43,169 nt of DNA from UBA6120 sp964495145. GTDB lineage: Bacteria; Bacillota_I; Bacilli_A; RFN20; CAG-826. The position numbers and the translations under genes are program-made. Location of the stretch: NCBI GenBank assembly GCA_964495145.1, contig CAZBUP010000006.1, forward strand, positions 1 through 43,169, in the 5' to 3' direction. Each line of letters opens with the position of its first letter. Within the stretch, counting starts at the first letter, position 1. The notes under the pieces were generated by a model. The model made no database searches. It was not told the origin of the DNA and saw only the letters and a list, made by a program, of their open reading frames with translations. Below, one piece after another: positions 6,917-15,583 of the stretch.

Positions 6917-8173
6917 TTACTTCGACGCTTCGGCGTCCAGTGTGGCCATTTCCTTTTTGTATTTTTCGATTTCGACGGAGTTGGCGCTGACGAGGTGGCC
7001 CGGAATAATTTCTTGAAGGACCGGTTTTTCTTTAGAATAATCGTGATCGGTCAACGGGTTGTAGACAATCCGCTTCCGGGTCTTTTCAGAAAGCGGATCC
7101 GGTTTCGGGATGGCGCTTAACAAAGCTTTGGTATAGGGATGCAGCGGATGCTTGAAGATTTCGTCGGCAGTCGACATTTCGACGATCTCGCCGTAATACA
7201 TGACGGCGAAACGATCGCAGAAATACTTAATGACGCTCAAGTCGTGGGCGATGAACAGAATCGTAAGCCCATACTCGTTTTTAAGGTCGTTGAGCAAGTT
7301 GATGATTTGGGCCCGGATCGAAACGTCGAGGGCTGAAATCGGTTCGTCGCAGATGAGGAATTCCGGGTTCATGATGATGGCCCGGGCAATGCCGATCCGT
7401 TGCCGTTGGCCGCCGCTGAATTCATGGGGATAACGCGAAGCGTAATCGGCCAAAAGCCCGACTTTTTCCAACACTTCGACCACCTTGGCGGAATTGGTCG
7501 TCTTGTTGCGTTCGCCCAAGATATGGAGTCCTTCCTGAATGATGTCTTCGACCGTCATCCGCGGATCGAGGGAATCGGTCGGATCTTGGAAGATCATCTG
7601 CATCTTGGACATCAAGTGGGGATCGACGTGGGCGTTGTCATAACGAATTTGCTTAATCTTTTCTTTTTGTTCGGCAACGATGGCCGCGGTCTCGGCGTTG
7701 ACGGCTTCGATTTGGGCTTGATACCGATCTTTGATGGCGGCGATGATTTGATCGTTGTTCTCCTGGGAGGCGCTGATTGCTTCGGAGATTTCGTCTTTCA
7801 TCTCCTGGCGCAGGTCTTTAATGCGCTTGCGAGCCCGGATCCGTTTCCATTTGATTTCCTTTTCGTTCCAGCGGGTGCCGCCGTTGATGCGGTAGCCATT
7901 GAAATAAATGCTACCGGAAGTGATGTTGTAAAGACGGATGATCGAACGGCCGGTCGTCGTCTTGCCGCAGCCGGATTCGCCGACGAGGCCAAAGACTTCT
8001 CCCTTTTTGATGTCAAACGAAATGTCATGGACGGCTTTGGTCCGGAATTTGCCGGCACCGAAACCAACCGTGAAAAACTGTTTTAAATGACGCACCGACA
8101 AGACGACGTTTTGATCGGCCAATTTTTGGTCGAAGGTGACTTGGCGTTTTGACGTGGGATTCTTATTTTCCAT
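6917..8173 (-). CDS. oppF: Oligopeptide ABC transporter ATPase OppF with helical insertion
   Basis: This 418-residue protein is one of the two ATPases that drive peptide import. Walker A is GESGCGKTTT (about residue 65), the Q-loop is MIFQDPTDSLDPRMT (about 187), the ABC signature is FSGGQRQR (about 247), and Walker B is FLICDEPISALD. The C-terminal HPLHPYTKALLSAIP segment is typical of the OppF/DppF family. About 80 extra residues, rich in Lys, Glu, Gln and Ala, sit between Walker A and the Q-loop and look like a coiled-coil hairpin; ordinary OppF lacks this and is about 310-330 long. It overlaps the end of oppD by 11 bases. Confidence 0.95.
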   Translation of the reverse strand: MENKNPTSKRQVTFDQKLADQNVVLSVRHLKQFFTVGFGAGKFRTKAVHDISFDIKKGEVFGLVGESGCGKTTTGRSIIRLYNITSGSIYFNGYRINGGTRWNEKEIKWKRIRARKRIKDLRQEMKDEISEAISASQENNDQIIAAIKDRYQAQIEAVNAETAAIVAEQKEKIKQIRYDNAHVDPHLMSKMQMIFQDPTDSLDPRMTVEDIIQEGLHILGERNKTTNSAKVVEVLEKVGLLADYASRYPHEFSGGQRQRIGIARAIIMNPEFLICDEPISALDVSIRAQIINLLNDLKNEYGLTILFIAHDLSVIKYFCDRFAVMYYGEIVEMSTADEIFKHPLHPYTKALLSAIPKPDPLSEKTRKRIVYNPLTDHDYSKEKPVLQEIIPGHLVSANSVEIEKYKKEMATLDAEASK

Positions 8174-9704
8174 CGGGCGTACCTGCCTTTGCTAATGAAT
8201 GGTGGATGCGTTCGGAAACGATCTTGGGCATCTCGGCTTTGGGTGCCCGGGGATCAAGCAGCCACGTGGCGGCATAATGGGTATCCGAAATCTTGAAAAA
8301 GGGCGGTTCTTCCTTGAAGTCGATGGCCATGGCGTACCGGCTACGAATCGCGAAAGCGTCGCCTTTGGGCGGATAGATCATGTTGGGCGGAGTGCCCGGG
8401 ATCGCCTCAAGGCGCTCGTGGCTGTCAATGTCCGGGATTGAGGATAATAGCGCCCAGGTATACGGATGGCGTGGGTCGTAGAAAATTTCATGCGCGGCCC
8501 CGTATTCGACGATCTTGCCGGCGTACATGACGGCGACGCGGTCGGCCATGTTGGCGACGACGCCGAGGTCGTGGGTAATGAAGATGCACGACAGTTGCCG
8601 GCTTTCCTTCAACCGGTTGACGAGTTCGAGGATTTGAGCTTGAATCGTCACGTCGAGAGCGGTGGTCGGCTCGTCCAGGATCAAGATGTCGGGATTTTGC
8701 GTCAAGGCGATGGCGATGACGATCCGTTGCCGCATGCCACCGGAAAATTCAAACGGGTATTGCTTGAAGCGGCGCGGGGCATTGGGGATGCCGACTTCGG
8801 TCATGACTTGGATGGCTTGGCGTTTAGCTTCGGCCTTGCTGAGTTTCAAAGAGTCGACATACTCGAAATCGGCTTTGGCGATTGCCTCTTCGATTTTCTT
8901 CTTTTCGGTCGCGTCGAGAGTTGTCTTAAGCTGGGCTTTCAAAGGCGCGACTTGCTGCGCATGCTTTTGTTGAAGTTCGGCTTTGTATTTGGCGACGATG
9001 ACTTTGGCTTCTTTGCTCTTAGCTTTGATTTCGGCTTTCCCTTGGGTTAAAATCGGTTTGAATTCCGCTTTCAATTGGGCACGCTCGGTTTTGAATAAGT
9101 CGCCGGCGACCTTGTTTTGAGCCCGAAGTTTGGAAATTTCGGCTTTCTTTTCGTCGGCGTGAAGGTCTTTGTTCTCACGGATTTCCTTGATTTTGTCGTG
9201 ATTGGCTTCCAACACGTCGTCGCGACGCTTTTTGGCTTCTTCAATGCGGAAAACCAACAAGGCTTCGTTATTCTTGTGTTTGATGAGCGTGGGGGAGATG
9301 ATGTCGGCGAAACGGCGTTTGAGCTTGTCGCCGTTGATCAACATCGCTTCGGTGATTTGTTTGCCGACGCGCATGATCGGGTTTAAAGACGATAGCGGGT
9401 CTTGGAAGATCATGCCGATCTTCTTGCCGCGGATGCGGTGGAATTCCTCTTCGCTGATGCGCGTGAGGTCTTCGCCTTCGTACATGACCGAACCGCCGTC
9501 GATGCGGCCGTTGCCGGGCAAGATGCCCATGATGGTCTTCGCGGTGACCGATTTGCCGGAACCGGATTCCCCAACGATGCAAAGGATTTCGCCTTTGAAA
9601 AGTTCGAAAGAGACGCCGCGCAGGGCCTTGACCCGGCCCTTGTCGGTGTAGAAGGAAAGGGCAAGGTCTTTTACTTCGATGACTTTAGGTTGTTTGTTTT
9701 CCAT
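8163..9704 (-). CDS. oppD: Oligopeptide ABC transporter ATPase OppD with large coiled-coil insertion
   Basis: The 513-residue protein is the partner ATPase of OppF. Walker A is GESGSGKSVT (about residue 45), the Q-loop is MIFQDPLSSLNPIMRVG (about 98), the signature FSGGMRQR comes only at about 320, and Walker B is ILILDEPTTALD. The C-terminal segment HPYTWALLSSIPD and PKGDAFAIRSRYAM match OppD, but the metal-cluster cysteines seen in many OppD proteins are absent. Between the Q-loop and the signature there are about 160 extra residues dominated by Lys, Glu, Ala and Gln, predicted to be long helices. OppD is normally about 330-360 residues. The insertion lies at a different place from that in OppF. 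Confidence 0.95.
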   Translation of the reverse strand: MENKQPKVIEVKDLALSFYTDKGRVKALRGVSFELFKGEILCIVGESGSGKSVTAKTIMGILPGNGRIDGGSVMYEGEDLTRISEEEFHRIRGKKIGMIFQDPLSSLNPIMRVGKQITEAMLINGDKLKRRFADIISPTLIKHKNNEALLVFRIEEAKKRRDDVLEANHDKIKEIRENKDLHADEKKAEISKLRAQNKVAGDLFKTERAQLKAEFKPILTQGKAEIKAKSKEAKVIVAKYKAELQQKHAQQVAPLKAQLKTTLDATEKKKIEEAIAKADFEYVDSLKLSKAEAKRQAIQVMTEVGIPNAPRRFKQYPFEFSGGMRQRIVIAIALTQNPDILILDEPTTALDVTIQAQILELVNRLKESRQLSCIFITHDLGVVANMADRVAVMYAGKIVEYGAAHEIFYDPRHPYTWALLSSIPDIDSHERLEAIPGTPPNMIYPPKGDAFAIRSRYAMAIDFKEEPPFFKISDTHYAATWLLDPRAPKAEMPKIVSERIHHSLAKAGTPDGK

Positions 9705-9708
9705 AAAA

Positions 9709-11646
9709 CTACTCTTGCACTCCTTTCAGCGAGGGGTTAAAGGCATCGCGGAGCCCGTTCCCGAACAAGTTGAACGAAATCATCAAGATCGAGATGACGA
9801 TGGCCCCCGACATAATCAAGAAGGGTGAGGTGGCAATATAGTCCTGAGCTTCGCTCAAGGCAACGCCAAAGCTGGCTAAGCCTTGCAAACCGAGGCCGAG
9901 GTAGGAAATGGTCGCTTCCGAGAAGATGACGCCCGGGATGATCAATACGGCGCCGGTGACCAAAGGTCCGATTGAGTTCGGCAGGATATGCCGGAAGATC
10001 AATCGCATGTCGCTGGCTCCCAAGGTGCGGGAAGCCAAGACGTATTCGCGTCGTTTATAGCGGTAAAATTGCGATCGAGTGACCGAGGCGGTGCCAATCC
10101 ACCCGGTCAAGCACAAGGCCAATAGGAAGACCCCGAAGTTGTTGCCAAGATGCAGGATGGCCAAGGTCATGACGATAATCCAAGGGATGCCACCGAGGAT
10201 TTCGGTGAAGCGCTCCATCAATAAGTCGACCGTGCCGCCGAAGTATCCGGAGATGGAACCCCAGATCATGCCGTTGAACACGTTGATCAAAGCCGCAAAG
10301 AAGCCCAAGATCAAAGAAGTCCGCAACCCTGACATTAAAATCTTGAAATGATCATAGCCAAGGTGATTGGTGCCAAAGACGTAATAAGGTATTTCAGGCA
10401 AGCCCAAATACCGGTATTGTGAAACGACGGCTACCACTTCGCGGGCGGTGATGCCTCCGGGACCGACTAGGATACGCTGCGAGATGATGCTGCGGACCGG
10501 CGAGGAATCATCGAGGAGTTGGAAAGAGGAAACGCCGACGCTAAAATCGTAGGCGATTTGCCCGGCATTGATGAATTTCTGCAGTTCGGTGGCCCCGACC
10601 ACTTGCTCGCGGTCGCCATAGACGACCAAGTAGGGATTATAAGTGAAATTGGCTTTGGTAATTAATCCTTGATACAGGGTTTTCGAACCGCTGCCGTCAA
10701 GTTTCCATGAATACTGCTTCAAGTCATCGTCTTTGTCACGCAGCAATAGTTCGTTTCCTTCGACGAAGTTCAAGTATTCAAAGGTGGTATCGTTCGCGTT
10801 ATTGACGTTGCTGGCTATGAACGAATCAATGAATAAGGCCGGATAGTTGCCTTCAGCGGCTGTTTCAAGTTCAATCCGGAAGCGGACCGTGAATGCCGTG
10901 ATAAAAGAAGCGACGGTATCTGGTTTGTTGTCTTCGATCACCGTCGAGATATCTTCGATGACGACCGTACCGAAGTCGGATGAAAAATCCTTGATTAATA
11001 GCGGGACATAGTCCGTTTCATATAAGACATCGACGTAAACGGCATAAACGGGCGTGATGTCCGTTTCTTCGTTATAGGCGTTGAAAACGATTTCCGCTTC
11101 ATATTCGTTCAAGGTGTTGATGTTGACGCTTGGCGAATAAATCTCGGCGTTGATGTCGCGCTTGTCGGTACGTAACGTCAAGGCCCCGCCGTGAGCGTAG
11201 ATATTCGGGTTGTTGACGAAATCTTCGTAGGTGTCCAGTGCGCTGACGACGCCGATTGGGTCAAAGTTGGCCGGACGCGGTTCTTCGGGATCGGTGACAT
11301 AGTCGACGACGACGTCTTCGTATTTGATGGTGCCGTCTAGGAATCCGGCGTTTTCAAAGCCGCGCCAACGCGGCGGGAGGAATTTTCCGGCCAAATACGG
11401 ATGTTCGATGTCCGAAGTGTCGACGATCGGCACGACAATCGCCAAAATGATGATGATGCCGATTAAAATACCGGCGACGACCGACGATTTATTGCCGATG
11501 AAACGTTTGAAAGCGTCCTTTAAGAAAGTCGTGGGTTTGCTTTGGAATTTGACATCAAAAATGCTTTTGTCCAATTGGACGAATTTGAAGTCTTGAGAAT
11601 CGACTTTCGGTTCTTCTAGAACCGGATTGTTCTTTTCAGGTGCCAT
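9709..11646 (-). CDS. oppC: Oligopeptide ABC transporter permease OppC with extra extracytoplasmic domain
   Basis: The 645-residue permease has its first membrane helix at about residues 52-75 and then roughly 340 residues before the conserved FGTNHLGYDHFKILMSGLRTSL motif near residue 425, which opens the permease core with five more helices. The EAA-type loop is in the stretch ASRTLGASDMRLIFRHILPNS. Ordinary OppC is about 300 residues with a 40-60 residue loop here, so an added domain of about 280 residues faces the outside. It contains alternating beta-type sequence and many Asp, Asn and Tyr. The start codon overlaps the oppB stop by one base. Confidence 0.94.
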   Translation of the reverse strand: MAPEKNNPVLEEPKVDSQDFKFVQLDKSIFDVKFQSKPTTFLKDAFKRFIGNKSSVVAGILIGIIIILAIVVPIVDTSDIEHPYLAGKFLPPRWRGFENAGFLDGTIKYEDVVVDYVTDPEEPRPANFDPIGVVSALDTYEDFVNNPNIYAHGGALTLRTDKRDINAEIYSPSVNINTLNEYEAEIVFNAYNEETDITPVYAVYVDVLYETDYVPLLIKDFSSDFGTVVIEDISTVIEDNKPDTVASFITAFTVRFRIELETAAEGNYPALFIDSFIASNVNNANDTTFEYLNFVEGNELLLRDKDDDLKQYSWKLDGSGSKTLYQGLITKANFTYNPYLVVYGDREQVVGATELQKFINAGQIAYDFSVGVSSFQLLDDSSPVRSIISQRILVGPGGITAREVVAVVSQYRYLGLPEIPYYVFGTNHLGYDHFKILMSGLRTSLILGFFAALINVFNGMIWGSISGYFGGTVDLLMERFTEILGGIPWIIVMTLAILHLGNNFGVFLLALCLTGWIGTASVTRSQFYRYKRREYVLASRTLGASDMRLIFRHILPNSIGPLVTGAVLIIPGVIFSEATISYLGLGLQGLASFGVALSEAQDYIATSPFLIMSGAIVISILMISFNLFGNGLRDAFNPSLKGVQE

Positions 11647-12677
11647 TATTTCCTCGCCCCCATTCTAATCCGCGGATCGACGATGCCGTAGGATAAGTCC
11701 ACCAGCAAGGTCGCGAATAAGCCAATCATCGTGTACACGGCCATGTCGACCATGACGACGTTATAGTCTTTGCTAGTCAAGGCATTGACGAACAATTGGC
11801 CAATGCCCGGGATGCCGTATAACCGTTCCAAGATCAAGGAGCCGGCCAAGATGCCGATGAATTGTCCGATGATCATCGGGACGATCGGGACCATTGAGTT
11901 TCTGAGCGCGTGGCGGATGACGGTTTGCCGTTTGGTTAAGCCCTTGGTCCGGGCCAAGAGGAGGAATTCGCTGGACATGACTTCGGTCAGTTCCGCCCGC
12001 GTGTATCGGGCAAAGCCGGCAATCGTGCCAAAGCACAAACAGGCGACCGGGATGAAATAGCCAAGGAACCGAACCGAGTCCGGCGCGCCGTCGGACGGCC
12101 ATTGGGACGGCAACCAATTGAGTTCATAAGCGAATAAACGCATTAAGAAGGTAATCATGACGAAGGAGGGAACCGAGATGAAAATCATGATCCCGGTCGA
12201 GATGATGTGGTCGGTAGTTTTATTCTTCTTTAAAGCGGCCCAAATGCCAAATATGAATCCAAGCGGAACTGATATGATCAGTGCAAAGATATTGACTCGG
12301 ATTGAATAGGGCAGGCGCTGCATGATGATTTCCATCGCCGATACGTTTAAGGAAATCTTCGTCGATGTTCCCCAATCCCATTGGGTCACGATGTTATTCA
12401 ACCAGCGCAAATACTGAACCATGACCGGTTCGGGGTTGTACATGTATACGCGACCGATGGTGTCGGTGAGAATGATCTCGGCCGTCACTCCTGGCCCAGG
12501 CGTGATTTTGTACATGTAACCTAATCTCACTTGATTCTCATAAAAAGCAATTTGCTGATCGATTTGACCAACCGCTCGGTCGAGCGGGAGTAATTTCATG
12601 AGAATAAAAGTGAGCGATAAAATGATGAATGTCGTTAAGAATATCAATCCGACACGTTTAAGGACGTATTTCCACAT
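11646..12677 (-). CDS. oppB: Oligopeptide ABC transporter permease OppB
   Basis: This 343-residue permease starts MWKYVLKRVGLIFLTTF, the usual OppB N-terminal membrane helix, followed by an extracytoplasmic loop of about 110 residues, slightly longer than normal. The core has five further helices, with the coupling-loop region TRAELTEVMSSEFLLLARTKG and the C-terminal motif GIPGIGQLFVNAL. It forms the channel with OppC. ATG 12677 is chosen for its AGGAGG site seven bases upstream; an in-frame ATG at 12716 lies within the leader and before that site. Two hairpins separate it from oppA, which probably sets a lower level of the membrane parts than of the binding protein. Confidence 0.95.
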   Translation of the reverse strand: MWKYVLKRVGLIFLTTFIILSLTFILMKLLPLDRAVGQIDQQIAFYENQVRLGYMYKITPGPGVTAEIILTDTIGRVYMYNPEPVMVQYLRWLNNIVTQWDWGTSTKISLNVSAMEIIMQRLPYSIRVNIFALIISVPLGFIFGIWAALKKNKTTDHIISTGIMIFISVPSFVMITFLMRLFAYELNWLPSQWPSDGAPDSVRFLGYFIPVACLCFGTIAGFARYTRAELTEVMSSEFLLLARTKGLTKRQTVIRHALRNSMVPIVPMIIGQFIGILAGSLILERLYGIPGIGQLFVNALTSKDYNVVMVDMAVYTMIGLFATLLVDLSYGIVDPRIRMGARK

Positions 12678-12714
12678 ATCGGAACCTCCTCGTTCCAAGT
12701 ATTTAAATAGAAAC

Positions 12715-12737
12715 ATTGCCGGCCCGAAGCCGGCAAT
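12715..12737 (-). terminator. Hairpin between oppA and oppB (near oppB)
   Basis: On the minus strand, ATTGCCGGC-TTCGG-GCCGGCAAT forms a perfect 9-bp stem with a stable TTCGG-type loop, followed by GTTTCTATTT. The T-run is broken, so it is probably a leaky terminator or an attenuator within the operon. Confidence 0.6.
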
Positions 12738-12770
12738 GCAAGGCCGTAGATCTGAGACTCGATGAATGAT

Positions 12771-12803
12771 GGTGCCGCTATCCCGATTCGGGAAGGCGGC
12801 ACC
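12771..12803 (-). other. Hairpin just after the oppA stop
   Basis: GGTGCCGC and GCGGCACC form an 8-bp stem that contains an inner TCCCGATTCGGGA stem. There is no T-run after it. Such structures at the 3' end of binding-protein genes commonly protect the message from 3' exonucleases; that role is inferred here. Confidence 0.55.
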
Positions 12804-12822
12804 ACCGTTTAAGATAGCGCGA

Positions 12823-15261
12823 TTAGTCTAAGGGATAAGGAAGATCCGGATAGACGTTTTGCAGTGCCGAGGTAATGCCTTGGACTGTCGTGGTGTAGTA
12901 AATGTCGAAGGCCCAATCATCACTGGCGCTTAGATCGACGTTTTCGATCGTAATGGTCCAAGTGCCGTCAGGATTCTTGGTCAACACGTCTTCGACTTCA
13001 AAGAAGGTTGTCTCACCGGCGGTGTAGTCATAGAGGCCGATGTAGACAAAGTCTACTTGAACGTCATCAGGCAGTGCGCTGTACCAGGTACCAGAGACCG
13101 ACACCGTGAATCTGCCGGCTTCAGTGCCAGCGACGCAGGTCGGAGCGCCGATCGTGAATAGTTTCGCGGGGGCGCCTTCAGAGACGACGGCACCAGTGGT
13201 GGCGGCGCCGAAGAGGGCTTCGAATGACCAAGCTTTACCGTCGTAACGGATGTCTTGGGTCGGGATGGAGGTATCAACACCCCATGAAAGGGTGAAGCCA
13301 GTCCGGTTGTCGCTCATAACGGTATCCATGAAGGCGACCGGGTCAAGCGTATTACCAGAAATGGAACCGAAGGCTAAGTCGAATTCGCCCATCATCGGGG
13401 CGTAGTACGCATCCATCCAGTTGGAGGTGTTGTAGGGTTGAACGTCAAGTTCGTAACCCGGGCAGGCGGCGTTGAAAGCATTTTCCAAATAGCCGGCCAT
13501 AGCCGCACCTTCAGTGCTGACTTGGGTAGCGGTTTGATAAATCAAACTCAATTCGATGACGGTCGGATCTTCGGCGGTGCCAGGAACGTACTCATCAGCC
13601 GCTTCCAGTTCAGCCATGGCGGCTTGGAAGTAAGCGGTCGCTAATTCAACTGAGTAGCCCACGGTATCCGGCGAACGTTCGGCAGTGACTGCCAGACCTT
13701 CATCGGAACTGCGGAACGAGATACCATTTTCAGGGTCGATCATGTAGGCGTCTGACAAGAAGGCTTGCGCCGGGTTGCGACCCATGAGTTCTGCTAATTC
13801 GGTCCGGTTGATAGCAAAGTAGAGACCATTGAGGAAGTTATAGTTGGACATAACCGGCTTATGCGGCCAGTATTCCTCGGCGTCATGCGGGTAAATGCTT
13901 CCGCTTTCGCCAAAGAGTTCTTCATAACGTTCTTCGGTCGTCGCGTTGACTTGGAGTTTCCAAACGGTATCGCCAAGTGTTTTCCGACGACGTGGGTCGG
14001 ATTTGTATTGTTGTAACTTAGCTGATGGAATCGAGGCGGCATCAAGCTTACCAGCGATGAATTCATCGAAAGCGATGGTGGAAGAACCCAAAATCGTGTA
14101 TTTGTAACCAGCGAAATGAGCTTTATCCTTTTCAAAGTAGGTATCGTTTTTCTTGAAGGCGATTTGCTTGTTAGCTTGCCATTCTTCTACGACGTACATG
14201 CCTAATGACAAAGTGGAATCAATATTCGGCTTGCCGTATTCTTCAATGCCGCCGATGGCGTCAATAAAGGCCTCGGGGACCGGTGAGAATAAGGTGGTCG
14301 AGAGGTTGTACATGGCATAGAACGGAGTCTTCGGTGAAACGAATTCAAAATCGATGGCAGTTTCAGCCACGTTGATTTGGATGCCGACATCGCTCCAGCT
14401 CGGGGTTTGTCCGGCGGCTTTGGCGGCAGCGTATTCTTTCGCGCCTTTGAAGCCACTGGTGGCCGATCCAAGGTCGGTCGCCCGGAACAGGTTGTGGTCA
14501 AGCATCATTTTGAACGGGGTCAAGTAGTCAGCCAAGACGACGCGTTGTCCATCAAAAGCGGACACGGCCGGGACGGTTGACAGGGTGCGGTATTTTAAAG
14601 CAGCGTCGGTACGGACTTTGACACGCCATTGCGTAGCCATGCCGTTTTCGCCAGCATTGAGGGCGATTGGGCGGGCAGTCGCTAATTGGTTGTACCATTC
14701 ATAATTGGTCTTATCAGCGGTAAAGCGAGTATTGTAATAAGACGAGTTAATCAGGCCGTGCAATGTAGAGGTGACCGAGTCTTGGCCATCCCAGTAATTG
14801 ATGGTGCCAGGATCGTTTTGCTGCCAAGTATGGTAGTACCATTGATATTTGGTTTCCGGTTCTTGTTCAGCGGTCATCGGTCCCATCATGGTTCCTTCGC
14901 TGACGCCAAAGCCGTAGTTCGGGACAAAGACGTCGCTAGGAATCGAGAGACGGTGGTTGTAGAGGATGTTGCCGGCGTTGTCGGCAAAAGGAATGCCACC
15001 CAAGAAGTTATCCAATGTATACTTTTCGAGTTGGCCAAGGATTTTTTCCTTTTCACTGTAGGAGGCCGCGGCGTAATTGTACAAGCCGTCCGCATAATCC
15101 CAAACCAGTGGTTCTTCTGAAGTGACTTCGCTCGTCGGCTCACTTGTCGTGGAGGTCGTCGAGGTTGTACTATCTGAAGACGATGGGACTACGCTGCTAC
15201 CGCAAGCAGCGAGAAGCATCACTCCAAATAAGGACAACAAAGTAAGTTTTTCACTCTTCAT
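12823..15261 (-). CDS. oppA: Oligopeptide-binding lipoprotein OppA
   Basis: The 812-residue protein begins with a lipoprotein signal peptide whose lipobox LAAC places the lipidated cysteine at residue 20. A Ser/Thr/Glu-rich linker to about residue 50 follows. The rest is a family 5 solute-binding protein: it has a long two-lobed domain with the hinge-side segment LYFAINRTELAELMG and C-terminal DLAFGSISGNTLDPVAFMD. Usual OppA is 530-600 residues, so about 200 are extra, partly a C-terminal beta-rich part near residues 700-800. It captures peptides outside the membrane and delivers them to OppBC. It is the first gene of the operon, with a strong promoter and AGGAG ribosome site. Confidence 0.93.
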   Translation of the reverse strand: MKSEKLTLLSLFGVMLLAACGSSVVPSSSDSTTSTTSTTSEPTSEVTSEEPLVWDYADGLYNYAAASYSEKEKILGQLEKYTLDNFLGGIPFADNAGNILYNHRLSIPSDVFVPNYGFGVSEGTMMGPMTAEQEPETKYQWYYHTWQQNDPGTINYWDGQDSVTSTLHGLINSSYYNTRFTADKTNYEWYNQLATARPIALNAGENGMATQWRVKVRTDAALKYRTLSTVPAVSAFDGQRVVLADYLTPFKMMLDHNLFRATDLGSATSGFKGAKEYAAAKAAGQTPSWSDVGIQINVAETAIDFEFVSPKTPFYAMYNLSTTLFSPVPEAFIDAIGGIEEYGKPNIDSTLSLGMYVVEEWQANKQIAFKKNDTYFEKDKAHFAGYKYTILGSSTIAFDEFIAGKLDAASIPSAKLQQYKSDPRRRKTLGDTVWKLQVNATTEERYEELFGESGSIYPHDAEEYWPHKPVMSNYNFLNGLYFAINRTELAELMGRNPAQAFLSDAYMIDPENGISFRSSDEGLAVTAERSPDTVGYSVELATAYFQAAMAELEAADEYVPGTAEDPTVIELSLIYQTATQVSTEGAAMAGYLENAFNAACPGYELDVQPYNTSNWMDAYYAPMMGEFDLAFGSISGNTLDPVAFMDTVMSDNRTGFTLSWGVDTSIPTQDIRYDGKAWSFEALFGAATTGAVVSEGAPAKLFTIGAPTCVAGTEAGRFTVSVSGTWYSALPDDVQVDFVYIGLYDYTAGETTFFEVEDVLTKNPDGTWTITIENVDLSASDDWAFDIYYTTTVQGITSALQNVYPDLPYPLD

Positions 15262-15303
15262 GAAAATGTTCTCCTTTCAATACCTTTGGATATTGTATGC
15301 TTT

Positions 15304-15333
15304 ATAATACTCATCCCGAACGAATAATGTCAA
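15304..15333 (-). promoter_or_regulatory. Promoter of the opp operon
   Basis: On the minus strand, a perfect TTGACA (15328-15333) lies 18 bp from TATTAT (15304-15309). The initiation region is about 35 bases before the oppA ATG. This is one of the strongest sigma-A-type promoters in the window. Confidence 0.75.
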
Positions 15334-15583
15334 TATCTACGAAAAAAAAGTAATAGATAAGAATAGACGTTCAATCAAATAGATATTGTTCATTTATTTA
15401 TTATATATACAGGTTTTGCGCGAGATTTTTCGAAAAGGCGATAACGAGCTGCCGATGATTTCATAACGAAGGAAATAGCTAGGTTTTGCCGCGATTTAGC
15501 AGTTTATTTAAAAAAAGGGGTTTCATTTATTTTATTTTTGTTTTTTTCTAAGTAAATCGGTTCTTGTTTTACTATAATTGACG
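15334..15583. other. Divergent intergenic region between oppA and the GH127-like gene
   Basis: This AT-rich gap holds no ORF. It contains two copies of AGGTTTTGC, at 15411 and 15481, exactly 70 bases apart; each is followed by a GCGA/GATTT-like tail with a one-base shift. A TATAAT box at 15573-15578 lies just before the GH127-like gene. The repeats could be operator sites for a sugar regulator. Nothing else was recognised. Confidence 0.35.
15573..15578 (+). promoter_or_regulatory. Candidate -10 box for the GH127-like gene
   Basis: TATAAT ends five bases before ATG 15584 and eight before ATG 15587, with no ribosome site between. A convincing -35 box is not seen. This suggests a leaderless or near-leaderless message. 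Confidence 0.45.

Noticed and set aside
7400..8086. 228-codon ORF on the plus strand
   Set aside because: It is antisense to oppF, including the coiled-coil insertion, and shows no protein-like motifs.
8690..9360. Possible frameshift or gene fusion in oppD
   Set aside because: The frame is open throughout, with Walker A, signature and Walker B all in one frame. The extra part is an in-frame insertion, not damage.
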